Positions 46,867 through 56,629 of a DNA stretch of 64,000 nt are shown in pieces (the stretch's first letter is position 1; each line of letters starts with the position of its first letter). Source of the DNA: Paracoccaceae bacterium (GTDB lineage: Bacteria; Pseudomonadota; Alphaproteobacteria; Rhodobacterales; Rhodobacteraceae); the NCBI GenBank assembly GCA_018223125.1, contig JAAEZA010000016.1:1-64000 (forward strand), given 5' to 3'. Made by a program: the position numbers and the translations under genes. The notes under the pieces were generated by a model. The model worked only from the letters and a program-made list of their open reading frames with translations, did no database searches and had not been told where the DNA came from.

Positions 46867-48209
46867 TGGGCAGGCTCCTCTGTCGGGGCCAGCATCAGAC
46901 CCGTTACCGATTTTCGCATATCAAGCACCTTGGCCGCAGCCTCCATTATCTGTTCCGGCGTGACCGATTGCAGGGTTTTCGACCAGCTTTGCACGTCTTC
47001 AACTGTCAAACCCGCCGTGATGGCCCGACCATAGGTGCGTGCCACTTCGGACTGGTTGTCCAGCTCGTAAATGTCTTCGGCGGCGATCTGGGTTTTCAGG
47101 CGGTCCAGATGCTCCAGATCGACACCATCCTTCAGAAAATCTGCCAGAACCGTATCCATCGCCGCTTCCAGTTGCTCCAGTGAGACACCGTCGCGGGGCA
47201 TCGCGTAAATGCCAAAGGTTTCAGGATCATAAGATGTCGAGTCATACCAGGCGTCGGTATATACCGCGATCTGCTGGTCCAGTTGCAGCTTTTGCCCCAG
47301 AACCGAAGACAGTCCCGAGCCGCCAAGCAGATAGGACAGGATCGTCAGCGCCGCCGCTTCCTGCTGATTGCCGGACTGGCGTTTGGGGGCAAGATAACTG
47401 CGCACCAGATAAGGTTGGGACTGGCGGGGATCACTGAAGCTGAGTCGCACGGGCGCCAGATGGGGCGGTTCCTGCGGCCGCACCCGCGGCGGAATATTGT
47501 CCGAAGGTTCCAGCGGGCCGAAATGTTCTTTCGCCAGCGCCTCAACCTCTGCAGGGGTCACATCCCCTGCCACCACAAGCGTTGCGTTATTGGGGGCGTA
47601 ATAGGTCCGGTAAAAGGCCATCGCATCTTCAAGGTTGAGATCTTCGATCTCATGCCGCCAGCCGATGATGGGCTTTCCATAGGGATGGTTCACGAAGGTA
47701 ACAGCGCGGCGCTGTTCCATGAACAGACCGCTGGGATCGTTTTCAATACGGGAGTTGCGTTCTTCCAGCACCACGTTCCGTTCGGTCGTAACGTCCTGCT
47801 CGCTCAACACCAGATTGCGCATCCGGTCTGCTTCAAGCTGCATCATCAGGGGCAGACGGTCCACAGCAACCCGCTGGAAATATCCGGTGTAATCATAAGA
47901 GGTAAAGGCATTGTCCACTCCGCCGTTTTCCTTAACGGTCTGGCTGAATTCCCCCGGTTTCAGGGTCTTGGTGCCCTTGAACATCAAGTGTTCCAGAAAA
48001 TGCGCCACGCCGGTCATGCCGGGCGGTTCATCGGCAGAGCCGACGTTGTACCAGACCATATTGGTAACAACGGGCGCACGATGATCTTCGATCACAATGC
48101 CCTTCAACCCGTTGTCCAGTTCGAAAGTGGAAACCTTGCCCGTCTCGGCCAGTGCTGCAACCGGCGCAATGGCCACTGAGCACACGATAGCTATAGCCCG
48201 AAAAATCAT
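46863..48209 (-). CDS. M16 zinc peptidase, catalytic partner
   Basis: A 448-residue periplasmic peptidase with a signal peptide (MIFRAIAIVCSVAIAPVAALA). The inverted zinc motif HxxEH is H70-FL-E73-H74, in GVAHFLEHLMFKGT, and the third ligand Glu lies in ERNVVLEERN about 75 residues later. The pair resembles pitrilysin/mitochondrial processing peptidase subunits encoded as separate proteins. The substrate is unknown. It is upstream in the pair, with the DUF3035 gene 105 bp further upstream. Confidence 0.93.
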   Translation of the reverse strand: MIFRAIAIVCSVAIAPVAALAETGKVSTFELDNGLKGIVIEDHRAPVVTNMVWYNVGSADEPPGMTGVAHFLEHLMFKGTKTLKPGEFSQTVKENGGVDNAFTSYDYTGYFQRVAVDRLPLMMQLEADRMRNLVLSEQDVTTERNVVLEERNSRIENDPSGLFMEQRRAVTFVNHPYGKPIIGWRHEIEDLNLEDAMAFYRTYYAPNNATLVVAGDVTPAEVEALAKEHFGPLEPSDNIPPRVRPQEPPHLAPVRLSFSDPRQSQPYLVRSYLAPKRQSGNQQEAAALTILSYLLGGSGLSSVLGQKLQLDQQIAVYTDAWYDSTSYDPETFGIYAMPRDGVSLEQLEAAMDTVLADFLKDGVDLEHLDRLKTQIAAEDIYELDNQSEVARTYGRAITAGLTVEDVQSWSKTLQSVTPEQIMEAAAKVLDMRKSVTGLMLAPTEEPAQ

Positions 48210-48314
48210 GGGGCCCCCGTTCTGAATGAAAGTTAGGTTAACCTTAGGTATTAAAACGCTGTATTCAACGGCAGAGCCGATGAATATTCGGTAAACATCC
48301 TGTGCGTTCAGACT

Positions 48315-48860
48315 TTAGCGATCACTTTGCGGTGAAACTGTGGGTGTCTTGATATTGCTCCGGCGCAGGAGCTCGTTCGTTTGGCGCGCCTTGAGGGTCT
48401 GTTCTTCGTAGTCTTGCAGGTAGGTGTCCACTTTAAACAGCCGTTGCAGGAACAAAGGACCGTTTTCTTCACGGAACTGGGCGTCTTCTTTGGCCAGAAC
48501 CTCGCGGATCTCAGGCGCAGTTCCATTGCGGGTCGCCGCCGCCAGAAGCGGGCCTTCACCACTGCCCACAACCGTACTGTCCAGACGGGAAGGTTGCCCA
48601 CCAAGAGCAGCCACCGCGTCATGTTCCGGCAGCAGATCCGTCCGGTTCCGCGCCCCCGGCTGGGGTTCAGGCAGACTGGCAAGATCATCGGGCAATGTCA
48701 GCGGTTTGTTTGGCACGATACCGAATTCATCCGGTCCGGCCTCTGTTGCAGAACCGGCAAAGAACCGCCCGATGCCCTTTGACGTGTCACATCCGGCCAC
48801 GGCTGTCACCACGGCAAGCGCGCCCACCCATTTCAAACCGGACTTTTTAAAGGCCATCAT
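48315..48860 (-). CDS. DUF3035 lipoprotein
   Basis: About 181 residues. The N-terminal signal ends at a lipobox, AVAGC, making this a lipoprotein after lspA processing. The mature part is Pro- and Gly-rich, with PDEFGIVPNKPLTLPDDLASLPEPQPG, the signature of the family. It lies 49 bp downstream of lspA on the same strand, and this pairing recurs in Rhodobacterales. ATG codons at 48860 and 48857 are both possible starts, with GGGTGA upstream; TTG at 48872 is less likely. The function is unknown; envelope location is likely. Confidence 0.9.
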   Translation of the reverse strand: MMAFKKSGLKWVGALAVVTAVAGCDTSKGIGRFFAGSATEAGPDEFGIVPNKPLTLPDDLASLPEPQPGARNRTDLLPEHDAVAALGGQPSRLDSTVVGSGEGPLLAAATRNGTAPEIREVLAKEDAQFREENGPLFLQRLFKVDTYLQDYEEQTLKARQTNELLRRSNIKTPTVSPQSDR

Positions 48861-48909
48861 ATCGTCACCCAAGGAATTTTCGTCGTTTTATCGCAGATTT
48901 CATCCGCCG

Positions 48910-49383
48910 TCACGCCCTTCTGTCGAGACGCTCTGAAAACAGTACCAGACCAAAGGCCCCGATGAAAATAGCGATGTCGGCCACATTGAAGGAAAACGGG
49001 TTTCTGAAACCGCAGCAGGACATGTTCAGAAAATCCGCAACGGCCCCGTAGATGTAGCGATCCACGGAGTTGCCCAGCGCACCGCCGACGATGCAACCGA
49101 TCAGGAAGGCCGCAAACCAGCCGGTAAAGTTGCGGCCCCACCACAGTACCCAGCCGGAAATCACCACAGAAACCGCGATGAGGATCCAGCGCATGGCGTC
49201 GACCTGCAGGCCGGACATCAGACCGAAGTTGATGCCCTCGTTCCACGCCATGCGGAAATTGATCAGGGGCGGCAGCACATCAATCGCAAGCCTTGTTTTA
49301 AGGTCCAGCATCTCGACCACAAAGTATTTTGTGATCTGGTCCAGAGCAAAAATCCCAAGGCTCATTGCCAATATGCGCCGCAT
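48910..49383 (-). CDS. lspA: Lipoprotein signal peptidase (signal peptidase II)
   Basis: A 157-residue inner-membrane protein with four transmembrane segments. The two catalytic Asp residues are in GNSVDRYIYGAVADFLN and FNVADIAIFIG. N-terminal FALDQITKYFVV is also typical. It removes lipoprotein signals at the lipobox Cys, including the neighbouring DUF3035 protein. It follows purH on the same strand with a 15-bp gap. Confidence 0.96.
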   Translation of the reverse strand: MRRILAMSLGIFALDQITKYFVVEMLDLKTRLAIDVLPPLINFRMAWNEGINFGLMSGLQVDAMRWILIAVSVVISGWVLWWGRNFTGWFAAFLIGCIVGGALGNSVDRYIYGAVADFLNMSCCGFRNPFSFNVADIAIFIGAFGLVLFSERLDRRA

Positions 49384-49398
49384 GTCCTGATCCTTTGC

Positions 49399-50991
49399 TT
49401 AGTGGCGGAAGTGGCGCATGCCGGTAAAGACCATGGCCAGTCCGGCCTCGTCTGCGGCGGCGATCACTTCATCGTCGCGCATGGAGCCACCGGGCTGGAT
49501 CACAGCCGTCGCACCCGCTTCGGCGGCGGTCAGCAAACCGTCCGAGAAGGGGAAGAAAGCGTCCGATGCCACAACCGACCCTTTGGTCAGCGGCGCATCC
49601 AGACCCAGCACGTCGGCCATGTCCTGTGATTTGCGCGCGGCGATGCGTGTACTGTCAACGCGGCTCATCTGGCCGGCGCCAACACCGACAGTCGCCCCGT
49701 CCTTCACATAGACAATCGCGTTGGATTTGACGTGTTTGGCGATTTTCCACGCCAGCAGCAGATCGGCCATTTCCTGCGCATCCGGTGCGCGTTTGGTCAC
49801 GACCTTCAGATCGGATTGCGTGATAAACCCGTTATCGCGGTCCTGAATAAGATACCCGCCGGAGACCTGCTTCCACATCTGCCCCGCACTGCGCACATCC
49901 GGCAGGCCGCCGGTTGTCAGCAGACGCAGGTTCTTTTTCGCAGCAAAGATCTCTTTTGCCTCGTCGCTCACGTCAGGGGCGATAACCACCTCTGTGAAGA
50001 TTTCCACGATCTGTTTCGCGGTTGCGCCGTCCAGCGTCTGGTTCAGCGCGATAATGCCGCCGAATGCCGACGTGCGGTCGCAGTCAAACGCCGCCTGATA
50101 GGCCTCGGCCAGCGTTGCGCCACGGGCCACACCGCAGGGGTTGGCGTGTTTGATGATGGCACAGGCCGGACCGTCTGCGGGATCAAACTCTGCCACCAGT
50201 TCAAACGCGGCATCCGTGTCGTTGATGTTGTTATAGGACAGTTCCTTGCCCTGATGCTGCTGTGCGGTGGCTACACCGGGACGGGTGCTGCCATCGGTGT
50301 AGAAAGCGGCGGACTGATGCGGGTTTTCCCCGTAACGCAGGGTCTGGGCCAGTGTGCCGGCAATCGCCTTGCGCCGTGGCGCGTCCTGTTTGATCGCACC
50401 TGCCATCCACGTAGACACCGCCGCATCATAGGCCGCAGTGCGGGCATAGGCGGTTTGGGCCAGTGTCTGGCGGAAGGCGATGCCGGTTTGCCCGTCATTT
50501 GCGTCAAGCTCTGCCAGCAGGGCATCGTAATCTTCTACATCCACAACAACCGACACAAATCCGTGGTTCTTGGCGGCTGCACGGATCATGGCCGGGCCGC
50601 CGATGTCGATGTTTTCAATACAGGTGTCATAATCACCACCCGCTGCAACCGTCTGTTCAAACGGATAAAGGTTGACCACCAGCAGGTCGATCGCCCCGAT
50701 ACCGTGTTCATCCATTGCCGCTTTGTGATCGGCGTTGTCCCGCAAAGCCAGCAACCCGCCATGCACCATCGGGTGCAGGGTTTTCACGCGACCATCCATC
50801 ATTTCGGGGAAGTTCGTTACCTCGGACACATCCTTGACCGGAAGACCCGCTTCGCGGATCGCTTTGGCGGTGCCACCGGTGGACAGCAGTTCCACACCTT
50901 TGGCATCCAGAGCCGTAGCCAGTTCGATCAATCCGGTTTTGTCGGAAACAGACAGCAGCGCACGGCGCAGGGGTTGCAGGTTTTGTGACAT
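49399..50991 (-). CDS. purH: Bifunctional AICAR formyltransferase/IMP cyclohydrolase
   Basis: A 530-residue enzyme for the last two steps of IMP synthesis. The N-terminal MGS-like domain has [32 protein letters not shown]. The C-terminal transformylase domain has [14 protein letters not shown], the KHANPCGVA motif with its catalytic Lys-His, and [27 protein letters not shown] at the end. The length is normal. It is flanked by lspA downstream and the heparinase-like gene upstream. Confidence 0.98.
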   Translation of the reverse strand: MSQNLQPLRRALLSVSDKTGLIELATALDAKGVELLSTGGTAKAIREAGLPVKDVSEVTNFPEMMDGRVKTLHPMVHGGLLALRDNADHKAAMDEHGIGAIDLLVVNLYPFEQTVAAGGDYDTCIENIDIGGPAMIRAAAKNHGFVSVVVDVEDYDALLAELDANDGQTGIAFRQTLAQTAYARTAAYDAAVSTWMAGAIKQDAPRRKAIAGTLAQTLRYGENPHQSAAFYTDGSTRPGVATAQQHQGKELSYNNINDTDAAFELVAEFDPADGPACAIIKHANPCGVARGATLAEAYQAAFDCDRTSAFGGIIALNQTLDGATAKQIVEIFTEVVIAPDVSDEAKEIFAAKKNLRLLTTGGLPDVRSAGQMWKQVSGGYLIQDRDNGFITQSDLKVVTKRAPDAQEMADLLLAWKIAKHVKSNAIVYVKDGATVGVGAGQMSRVDSTRIAARKSQDMADVLGLDAPLTKGSVVASDAFFPFSDGLLTAAEAGATAVIQPGGSMRDDEVIAAADEAGLAMVFTGMRHFRH

Positions 50992-51062
50992 GAGAGCAGA
51001 TCATTCCTTGTGTCAAAGGCCGCCGCCCGCGATGAAATCAGCCCCCGAAACGGGGTTTTCAA

Positions 51063-52790
51063 TCAGGCCGGGCGCGACAGGGTCCAGCGTATGACGCCCT
51101 CATACTCAACAACGGCGGAAGTGACCACAACCTCTTTTGTCGCGCGGGGCGCCAATCTGCCCTGCTCGAAATAAAGCGTATCGTGAAGCGTCTGCTTCAA
51201 CCCGCCAGCCCTAAGCAGCCAGACTTCTTCGTTCGGCAGGGTGATCGAGGCCGCAGTATCCGCCATATCAAGATCAACACGGGCATCGGGATGCAGCCGG
51301 AAGTGGGCTGCAAAGGGTATCTCGCGGTTTTGCCCCATATCTGCCGCAGCCGTTTCAAAGCGGCTTTGCTCTACGGGGGACCGGGCAAATATCCGGTCGT
51401 GGCCCTGCACTTCGGCGCCAGAGTGCAGGACCGCAATTTCGCGGCTGTGGATCAAACCGAATGATGGGACATAGCCGTCATGGCTGCACAAGACCGCCTG
51501 TCCGTATTGGTTATTGTCACGCTCCAGCGTGATTTTACGTGGCGCATCAATCAGTTGCTGCCCGTAAATCCGGCGCACAAAACCTGAACCTGCGAAACGC
51601 GCAAGCGACGTCCCTGCCACTGTCACGGCGCTGTGCGCGGCTGTGGCGCGGGCGGCACTGTGCAGATTGGCCGAAAAACCGCGCGCAGATCCCATGCTGA
51701 CCAGTACCGGCAGCTTGCCGGAATACATCTCTATGGCAAGGGTAGAGGCATGGGCCCGATCAGGTGCGCCGGTCACCGGCAGTTTCGCCGAATCCATCAG
51801 CACCACGGTGCCCCCCGCCGCAAGCCGCGCAAATCCCATCGCGCCGCCTTCGCGTGCGGGGGAACCGATCCCAGCATCCGCCAGCGCCTGATCTATACGG
51901 TCGGGATGGCCTGCATCCCCGCCATGAAACCGGGCCATCGTCCCATCCCCGACCCTCAGCGCCCGAATCGCAGGGGCCATGCGCTGCAGGGCGCGGATGA
52001 TCTCGGGGTTGATATAATCACCGTCCGCACTGACAGTCTGATTGACCGAAGACAGCAGGGTGAAAATCTCGACCAGTTCTTCGGGATTGCGGCTGGCAAT
52101 GCCGCCGTCCTCTGCGATTTCGCGCTGACATTCCCGCCCGAGCGCACGCAGCGCCGGTTTCAGCACATGATCCTGCCCTTCCAGCGCCAGACCGCAATAG
52201 ACCAGCCCTGTCAGCGCCTCGAAGCGGGGCAACCCCGCGTGGGCGGACTTCCAGCGCTTCATCAGAAAGCGTGATTGGTGGCCCAGCGCCGCGAAATAGG
52301 CACGGGACTGGGCCGGTTCCGCCTGATGCAGGATCAGGATCGCGTGATTGATCCAGCGCACCACCCGCCGTCCCGTCACATCGGGTGCCCAGCCGCTGCC
52401 GCGCCCGCCGCCAAACCGGTCGATCCAGTCAAACAGCCAGAGCTGCGCCTGTTTGCGCGCCTCCGGTGTATCCACGGCCACCACATCATCAAGCCAGTTG
52501 AAGCCGTGCAACTCCGCCGCTGCGTCCGGATCATCCAGCGCCGCCCCCCACAGGATGCCCTTGCCCTGTTCGATCACATCGCCCTGCACCAGATGGTTGC
52601 CTGCAAGAACCTGCAAGCCGCGGGTCGCCAGCCCATAGGAACGGGGGTCGGGTTGGGATTTAAAGGCTTTGGCAGGAGGAGCAAAACGGGCCATGCGCAA
52701 GGAAAGGTAATCCCGCCACCGCAACCACCTGCGGCGACAGGCCGTGCCTATCGCCATCGGATACCAGTGCAGTCGCGCACCCTCTGTCAT
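51063..52790 (-). CDS. Heparinase II/III-like protein
   Basis: A 575-residue protein. The N-terminal half is helical, of alginate lyase-like type (GGGRGSGWAPDVTGRRVVRWINHAILIL, then RFEALTGLVYCGLALEG). The C-terminal half has a heparinase-type beta region with DGTMARFHGGDAGHPDRIDQ. Catalytic residues cannot be assigned with certainty. It has no obvious signal peptide, so a cytoplasmic or unusual location is possible. The order rsmB-heparinase-purH is one I associate with Rhodobacterales. It may act on an envelope polysaccharide. The start ATG at 52790 has only a weak ribosome-binding site. Confidence 0.85.
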   Translation of the reverse strand: MTEGARLHWYPMAIGTACRRRWLRWRDYLSLRMARFAPPAKAFKSQPDPRSYGLATRGLQVLAGNHLVQGDVIEQGKGILWGAALDDPDAAAELHGFNWLDDVVAVDTPEARKQAQLWLFDWIDRFGGGRGSGWAPDVTGRRVVRWINHAILILHQAEPAQSRAYFAALGHQSRFLMKRWKSAHAGLPRFEALTGLVYCGLALEGQDHVLKPALRALGRECQREIAEDGGIASRNPEELVEIFTLLSSVNQTVSADGDYINPEIIRALQRMAPAIRALRVGDGTMARFHGGDAGHPDRIDQALADAGIGSPAREGGAMGFARLAAGGTVVLMDSAKLPVTGAPDRAHASTLAIEMYSGKLPVLVSMGSARGFSANLHSAARATAAHSAVTVAGTSLARFAGSGFVRRIYGQQLIDAPRKITLERDNNQYGQAVLCSHDGYVPSFGLIHSREIAVLHSGAEVQGHDRIFARSPVEQSRFETAAADMGQNREIPFAAHFRLHPDARVDLDMADTAASITLPNEEVWLLRAGGLKQTLHDTLYFEQGRLAPRATKEVVVTSAVVEYEGVIRWTLSRPA

Positions 52791-52846
52791 GTCAGCCCCA
52801 CGCCCGTATTTTCCACAAGATATAGGGGGTTAGCGACATGCTGTCA

Positions 52847-54133
52847 TCACTGCTTGTGCAAGCGGGCCATATAAAACCCGTCCATACCGCCCCGCTCCGG
52901 CCAAAAATCGGGTCGCAGACGGATTGCGCCGGTGGAAACCTGCCACGCCGGATCAAGTCCCAGAGCACCAGCATCAACAGGCGCTTCTACCAGTCCGGTC
53001 TGCTCCAAAGCGCGGGTAATCTGGCGTTCCCCTTCGGCGGGGATCAGGCTGCATGTGGCATAGACCATCTGCCCGCCCGGCTTCAGCCAGCCCGCCGCCC
53101 GTTGCAGCATGTTCTGTTGCAGATCCAGCAGCGGCTTCAGATCCAGCGAGGGGCGCACATAGGGCAGATCGGGATGACGGCGGATCGTGCCGGTCGCAGA
53201 ACAGGGCGCATCCAGCAGGATGGCGTCAAACGGCGCGTCCGGTGTCCAGTGCATGGCATTGGCCACCTCCATACGAGGGCGGAACCCCATGCGCCGCGTG
53301 TTCTCCATCACGCGGTGCATCCGTTCGGGCGACAGGTCCAGCGCGGTCACCTCTGCCCCAGCTGCGCAAAGCTGCATGGTCTTGCCGCCGGGGGCCGCGC
53401 AAAGATCCAGCACCCGCTTGCCCGACAGATCCCCCATCAGGCGCACAGGCATGGCCGCGGCGGCATCCTGCACCCACCACGCGCCGTCCTCAAACCCGTC
53501 GAGCGCGGAAATCTGTCCGGGCTGGTGCAGGCGCAAACTGCCCGTTGGCAACAACTCAGCACCCAGCTTTTCAGCCCACTCCGCCGCTTTTGCAGGATCG
53601 CGCAGGCTCAGGTCCACCGGAGGACGTTCCAGATAGGCCCGCTCCATCGCTTCCGCTGCTTCGGCCCCGTAGGCTTTGACAATCGCGCCGCGCAGGGCTT
53701 TGGGCAGTTGCGGAACCGGCAGATCCTGCAATGCGGAGACATCCAGCTCGCCCAGCTTGCGCCCCACCGCATTCACCATTCCGGCAAGGTGTTTGGTTTT
53801 CTGGCTTGCCCGCGCGATTTCCACAGCGGCATTCACCGCCCCGTGGGCGGGGATACCATCGAGCACGATCTCTGCCGCACAAACCCGCAAGGCATTGAGC
53901 GCACGCAGGGGCGGTTTGTGGTCCATAAAGTCCGCCAGAACCGCATCAATGCGGGGCATATGGCGCAAGGTCAGGGCCGCAAGCGACTGTGCCCGCGCCC
54001 GATCCGCAGGCACCAGTTTGGCCAGCGGACCATCCTCGCGCTGCACCGAATCGCCCAACATCTGGTGATCCATCAGAACCCCGTGTATCAGCGCAACTGC
54101 ACCAAAACGGGCCGAGGTAGAGGATTTTACCAT
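52847..54133 (-). CDS. rsmB: 16S rRNA (cytosine-C5)-methyltransferase RsmB
   Basis: A 428-residue RsmB/NOP family enzyme. An N-terminal NusB-like domain covers about 1-140. The methyltransferase domain has the SAM loop VLDLCAAPGGKTMQL, the catalytic motif IV DAPCSATGTIRRHPD and motif VI YATCSLIPAEGE, the two active-site Cys regions. It methylates C967 of 16S rRNA in E. coli. It lies 56 bp upstream of the heparinase-like gene and is divergent from the DUF1674 gene. Confidence 0.94.
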   Translation of the reverse strand: MVKSSTSARFGAVALIHGVLMDHQMLGDSVQREDGPLAKLVPADRARAQSLAALTLRHMPRIDAVLADFMDHKPPLRALNALRVCAAEIVLDGIPAHGAVNAAVEIARASQKTKHLAGMVNAVGRKLGELDVSALQDLPVPQLPKALRGAIVKAYGAEAAEAMERAYLERPPVDLSLRDPAKAAEWAEKLGAELLPTGSLRLHQPGQISALDGFEDGAWWVQDAAAAMPVRLMGDLSGKRVLDLCAAPGGKTMQLCAAGAEVTALDLSPERMHRVMENTRRMGFRPRMEVANAMHWTPDAPFDAILLDAPCSATGTIRRHPDLPYVRPSLDLKPLLDLQQNMLQRAAGWLKPGGQMVYATCSLIPAEGERQITRALEQTGLVEAPVDAGALGLDPAWQVSTGAIRLRPDFWPERGGMDGFYMARLHKQ

Positions 54134-54266
54134 CCGGTATCCCTTTGTTGTGTCCTGCCCCTGACCGCGGCAGGCGGTGCATCAGGGCGGATCGGGTGTT
54201 TTTACATTCAATCCGGATCGGATAAAGTGTTAAGACAGCTTTAAACCAGTCATCAGGCAGACACAA

Positions 54267-54449
54267 ATGAGCGACGATCAAAAACAGAAAAAACTGCAGG
54301 AAGCGGCAAAGCGGGCTTTGGCCGAGGCCGCCGCCCGCAAGGCCGAAGCCGAACCGCTGAACCTGCCGTCCGAACTTGGCGGGCGCGACGGGCCGGAACC
54401 CACCCGCTTTGGCGATTGGGAAAAGAAGGGCATCGTGTCGGACTTCTGA
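54267..54449 (+). CDS. DUF1674 protein (succinate dehydrogenase assembly factor 4-like)
   Basis: A 60-residue protein with a basic, helical N-terminus rich in Lys/Ala and the C-terminal signature GPEPTRFGDWEKKGIVSDF, which defines the DUF1674/SDHAF4 family. The mitochondrial homologue binds the flavinylated SdhA subunit during complex II assembly. No sdh genes are nearby, so the gene is unlinked here. It is divergent from rsmB. Confidence 0.9.
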   Translation: MSDDQKQKKLQEAAKRALAEAAARKAEAEPLNLPSELGGRDGPEPTRFGDWEKKGIVSDF

Positions 54450-54477
54450 CCCGCACCCGATGCCCTGACTGCATTCG

Positions 54478-55287
54478 CTACAGGCCCAGCACGTCCAGCA
54501 TATCGTATTCGCCCGGCCCCTTGCCCTGCCCCCAAAGGGCCGCTTTCACCGCGCCGCGCGCAAAAATGCGCCGGTCGGTGGCAAGGTGGCGCAGCACGAT
54601 GCGTTCCCCGTCGGCGGCAAAGATCACATCGTGCTCCCCGACCACATCGCCACCGCGAATGGCGCTGAACCCGATATCGCCCCGCTTGCGTGCGCCGGTG
54701 ATCCCGTCCCGCCCCCGATCCGATACCTCGCCCAGCGCAACACCGCGTCCTTCGGCTGCCGCTTCACCCAGCATCAGGGCCGTGCCGCTCGGGGCATCGA
54801 CCTTGTGACGGTGATGGGCCTCTACCACCTCGATGTCAAAATCCTCATCCAGCGCCTGCGCGACCTTTTTGGTCAGCTGCACCAGCAGGTTCACACCAAG
54901 GCTCATGTTGCCAGCGCGAATAATCGGTGCATGCCGCGCCGCCGCAGACAGTTTCGCCAGATGGCTTTCGTCCATGCCCGTAGTGCCGATCACATGCACC
55001 GCGCGGGCCTGTGCAGCCAGTGCCGCGTGTTCAACGGTGGCATCCGGACTGGTGAAATCAATCACCGCCTGCGCTTTGGCAAACACCTCAAGCGGGTCAT
55101 CCGACACAACAACCCCCAGATCGGCACCGCCCATACAGGCCCCCAGATCCTTGCCTATCCAATCGTGTCCGGCCCGTTCCGTCACGCCCGCAAGTGTCGC
55201 CTGATCGCTTTCCAGCACCGTCCGGATCAGCATCTGCCCCATACGTCCCGACGCGCCTACAATGGCAATGGCTGGTTGGTCTGACAT
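54478..55287 (-). CDS. dapB: 4-hydroxy-tetrahydrodipicolinate reductase
   Basis: A 269-residue enzyme of lysine and diaminopimelate synthesis. It has an NAD(P)-binding [11 protein letters not shown] motif at the start, [14 protein letters not shown]-like [13 protein letters not shown], and the catalytic [16 protein letters not shown]. The C-terminal segment [24 protein letters not shown] is typical. The start ATG at 55287 is preceded by AAAGGAG; the frame extends to 55440 but those residues are unlike the family. Confidence 0.97.
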   Translation of the reverse strand: MSDQPAIAIVGASGRMGQMLIRTVLESDQATLAGVTERAGHDWIGKDLGACMGGADLGVVVSDDPLEVFAKAQAVIDFTSPDATVEHAALAAQARAVHVIGTTGMDESHLAKLSAAARHAPIIRAGNMSLGVNLLVQLTKKVAQALDEDFDIEVVEAHHRHKVDAPSGTALMLGEAAAEGRGVALGEVSDRGRDGITGARKRGDIGFSAIRGGDVVGEHDVIFAADGERIVLRHLATDRRIFARGAVKAALWGQGKGPGEYDMLDVLGL

Positions 55288-55415
55288 GAACTTGCTCCTT
55301 TGATTTCCTTGGCTCGGCTTTACCCCGCCTACAGGTAAAGTCAAAGCCTTCGTGACGCAAAGCCATGTTGTATGCTGTGTGAATCTGCCATAAATGGGCT
55401 GAAAAAGAGGATACC

Positions 55416-55814
55416 ATGGCCAAACGTACACAAGATTCATCCGCCGGCCCGAGCCAGCGCCAGCTGCGCGTCGGGGAACTGATCCGCCGCAGCCTTGCGG
55501 AAACCCTGTCCCGTGGCGACATCCATGATCCCGATCTGGCCCATGTCTCCATCACAGTCGGAGAGGTCCGCCCGACACCCGACCTGCGCAAGGCCGTGGT
55601 CCATGTGCTGCCCCTTGGCGGCGTCAACGCCGATCTGGTGATCGCGGCCCTGAACAAAAATACCTACGAACTGCGCCGCTCGATCAACAAGAACCTCGAT
55701 CTGAAATACTCGCCGGAACTGAAGTTCGTCTACGACCGCACCTTTGACCAGATGGACGAAACCCGCCGCCTGCTGGAACAATCCAGTGTAAAGCAGGATC
55801 TGGACAAGGACTGA
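55416..55814 (+). CDS. rbfA: Ribosome-binding factor A
   Basis: A 132-residue KH-type protein that binds the 30S subunit and helps 16S rRNA 5'-end maturation. It opens with [29 protein letters not shown] and continues with [25 protein letters not shown] and the family C-terminus [21 protein letters not shown]. It is followed by a secreted protein gene and truB in the same direction; rbfA-truB is a common bacterial pairing. Divergent from dapB, 128 bp apart. Confidence 0.95.
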   Translation: MAKRTQDSSAGPSQRQLRVGELIRRSLAETLSRGDIHDPDLAHVSITVGEVRPTPDLRKAVVHVLPLGGVNADLVIAALNKNTYELRRSINKNLDLKYSPELKFVYDRTFDQMDETRRLLEQSSVKQDLDKD

Positions 55815-55861
55815 TCGCAAGCAGCCATGGCAGGGCACGGCAGGACAAAAGGCAAAACGGC

Positions 55862-56617
55862 ATGATAAGAACACTGGCCCTTCTGTTTTTCTGCGCGAGC
55901 GGCCTGTCCGGCGCGGCCAGCGCCCAAAGCGGTGAAACGCCCTGCCGTGATGTGCGCTATCAATCCGCCAGCTATACCGTCTGCACTGTCGATATAGCGC
56001 AGGACCGGCTCGACCTGTTTTTATACGACGACACGGGCAAACCCTATGGCCATTTCGCCAGTCTTGACCGGATGCTGCTGGCCAAGGGAAAGAAGCTGTC
56101 CTTTGCGATGAACGCGGGAATGTATCACGAAAACCGCGCGCCGGTGGGCCATTACATCGAAAACGGAAAAGAGCTGAAAAGAGTGATCCCGAATGCGGGT
56201 CCGGGCAATTTTGGCCTGCTGCCCAACGGGGTGCTCTGCATCCGTCAGGGTCGCGCCCATGTGATCGAAACCCTGCGATATCTGGATAACCGCCCCGCCT
56301 GCACCCATGCCACCCAATCCGGCCCGATGCTGGTGATTGACGGCAAACTTCACCCCCGTTTCCTGCCTGACAGCGACAGCCGCTATATCCGCAACGGGGT
56401 CGGCACCAGCCGCGATGGCAAGACCGCAGCTTTCGTGATTTCCAACGCGCCGGTGACATTTCACGCTTTCGCCAGCTTTTTTCGCGATTATCTGAAGCTG
56501 TCGCAGGCACTTTACTTTGACGGCAACATTTCCCGCCTGTATGCCCCCAACCTTAACCGTTCGGATTTCGGCTTTACCACGCTTGGTCCGATCATCGGTG
56601 TTGTGACAGACAAGTAG
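55862..56617 (+). CDS. Phosphodiester glycosidase family (DUF2233) secreted protein
   Basis: A 251-residue protein with a signal peptide (MIRTLALLFFCASGLSGAASA). The family core is seen in LSFAMNAGMYHENRAPVGHYIENG, then GPGNFGLLPNGVLCI, ATQSGPMLVIDGKLHP, RNGVGTSRDGKTAAFVIS and YFDGNISRLY. The fold is that of the uncovering enzyme and other phosphodiester alpha-GlcNAcases; substrates of bacterial members are unknown. It is inserted between rbfA and truB with spacings of 47 and 12 bp, so it may be cotranscribed. Confidence 0.88.
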   Translation: MIRTLALLFFCASGLSGAASAQSGETPCRDVRYQSASYTVCTVDIAQDRLDLFLYDDTGKPYGHFASLDRMLLAKGKKLSFAMNAGMYHENRAPVGHYIENGKELKRVIPNAGPGNFGLLPNGVLCIRQGRAHVIETLRYLDNRPACTHATQSGPMLVIDGKLHPRFLPDSDSRYIRNGVGTSRDGKTAAFVISNAPVTFHAFASFFRDYLKLSQALYFDGNISRLYAPNLNRSDFGFTTLGPIIGVVTDK

Positions 56618-56629
56618 CAAGGCAACGAC

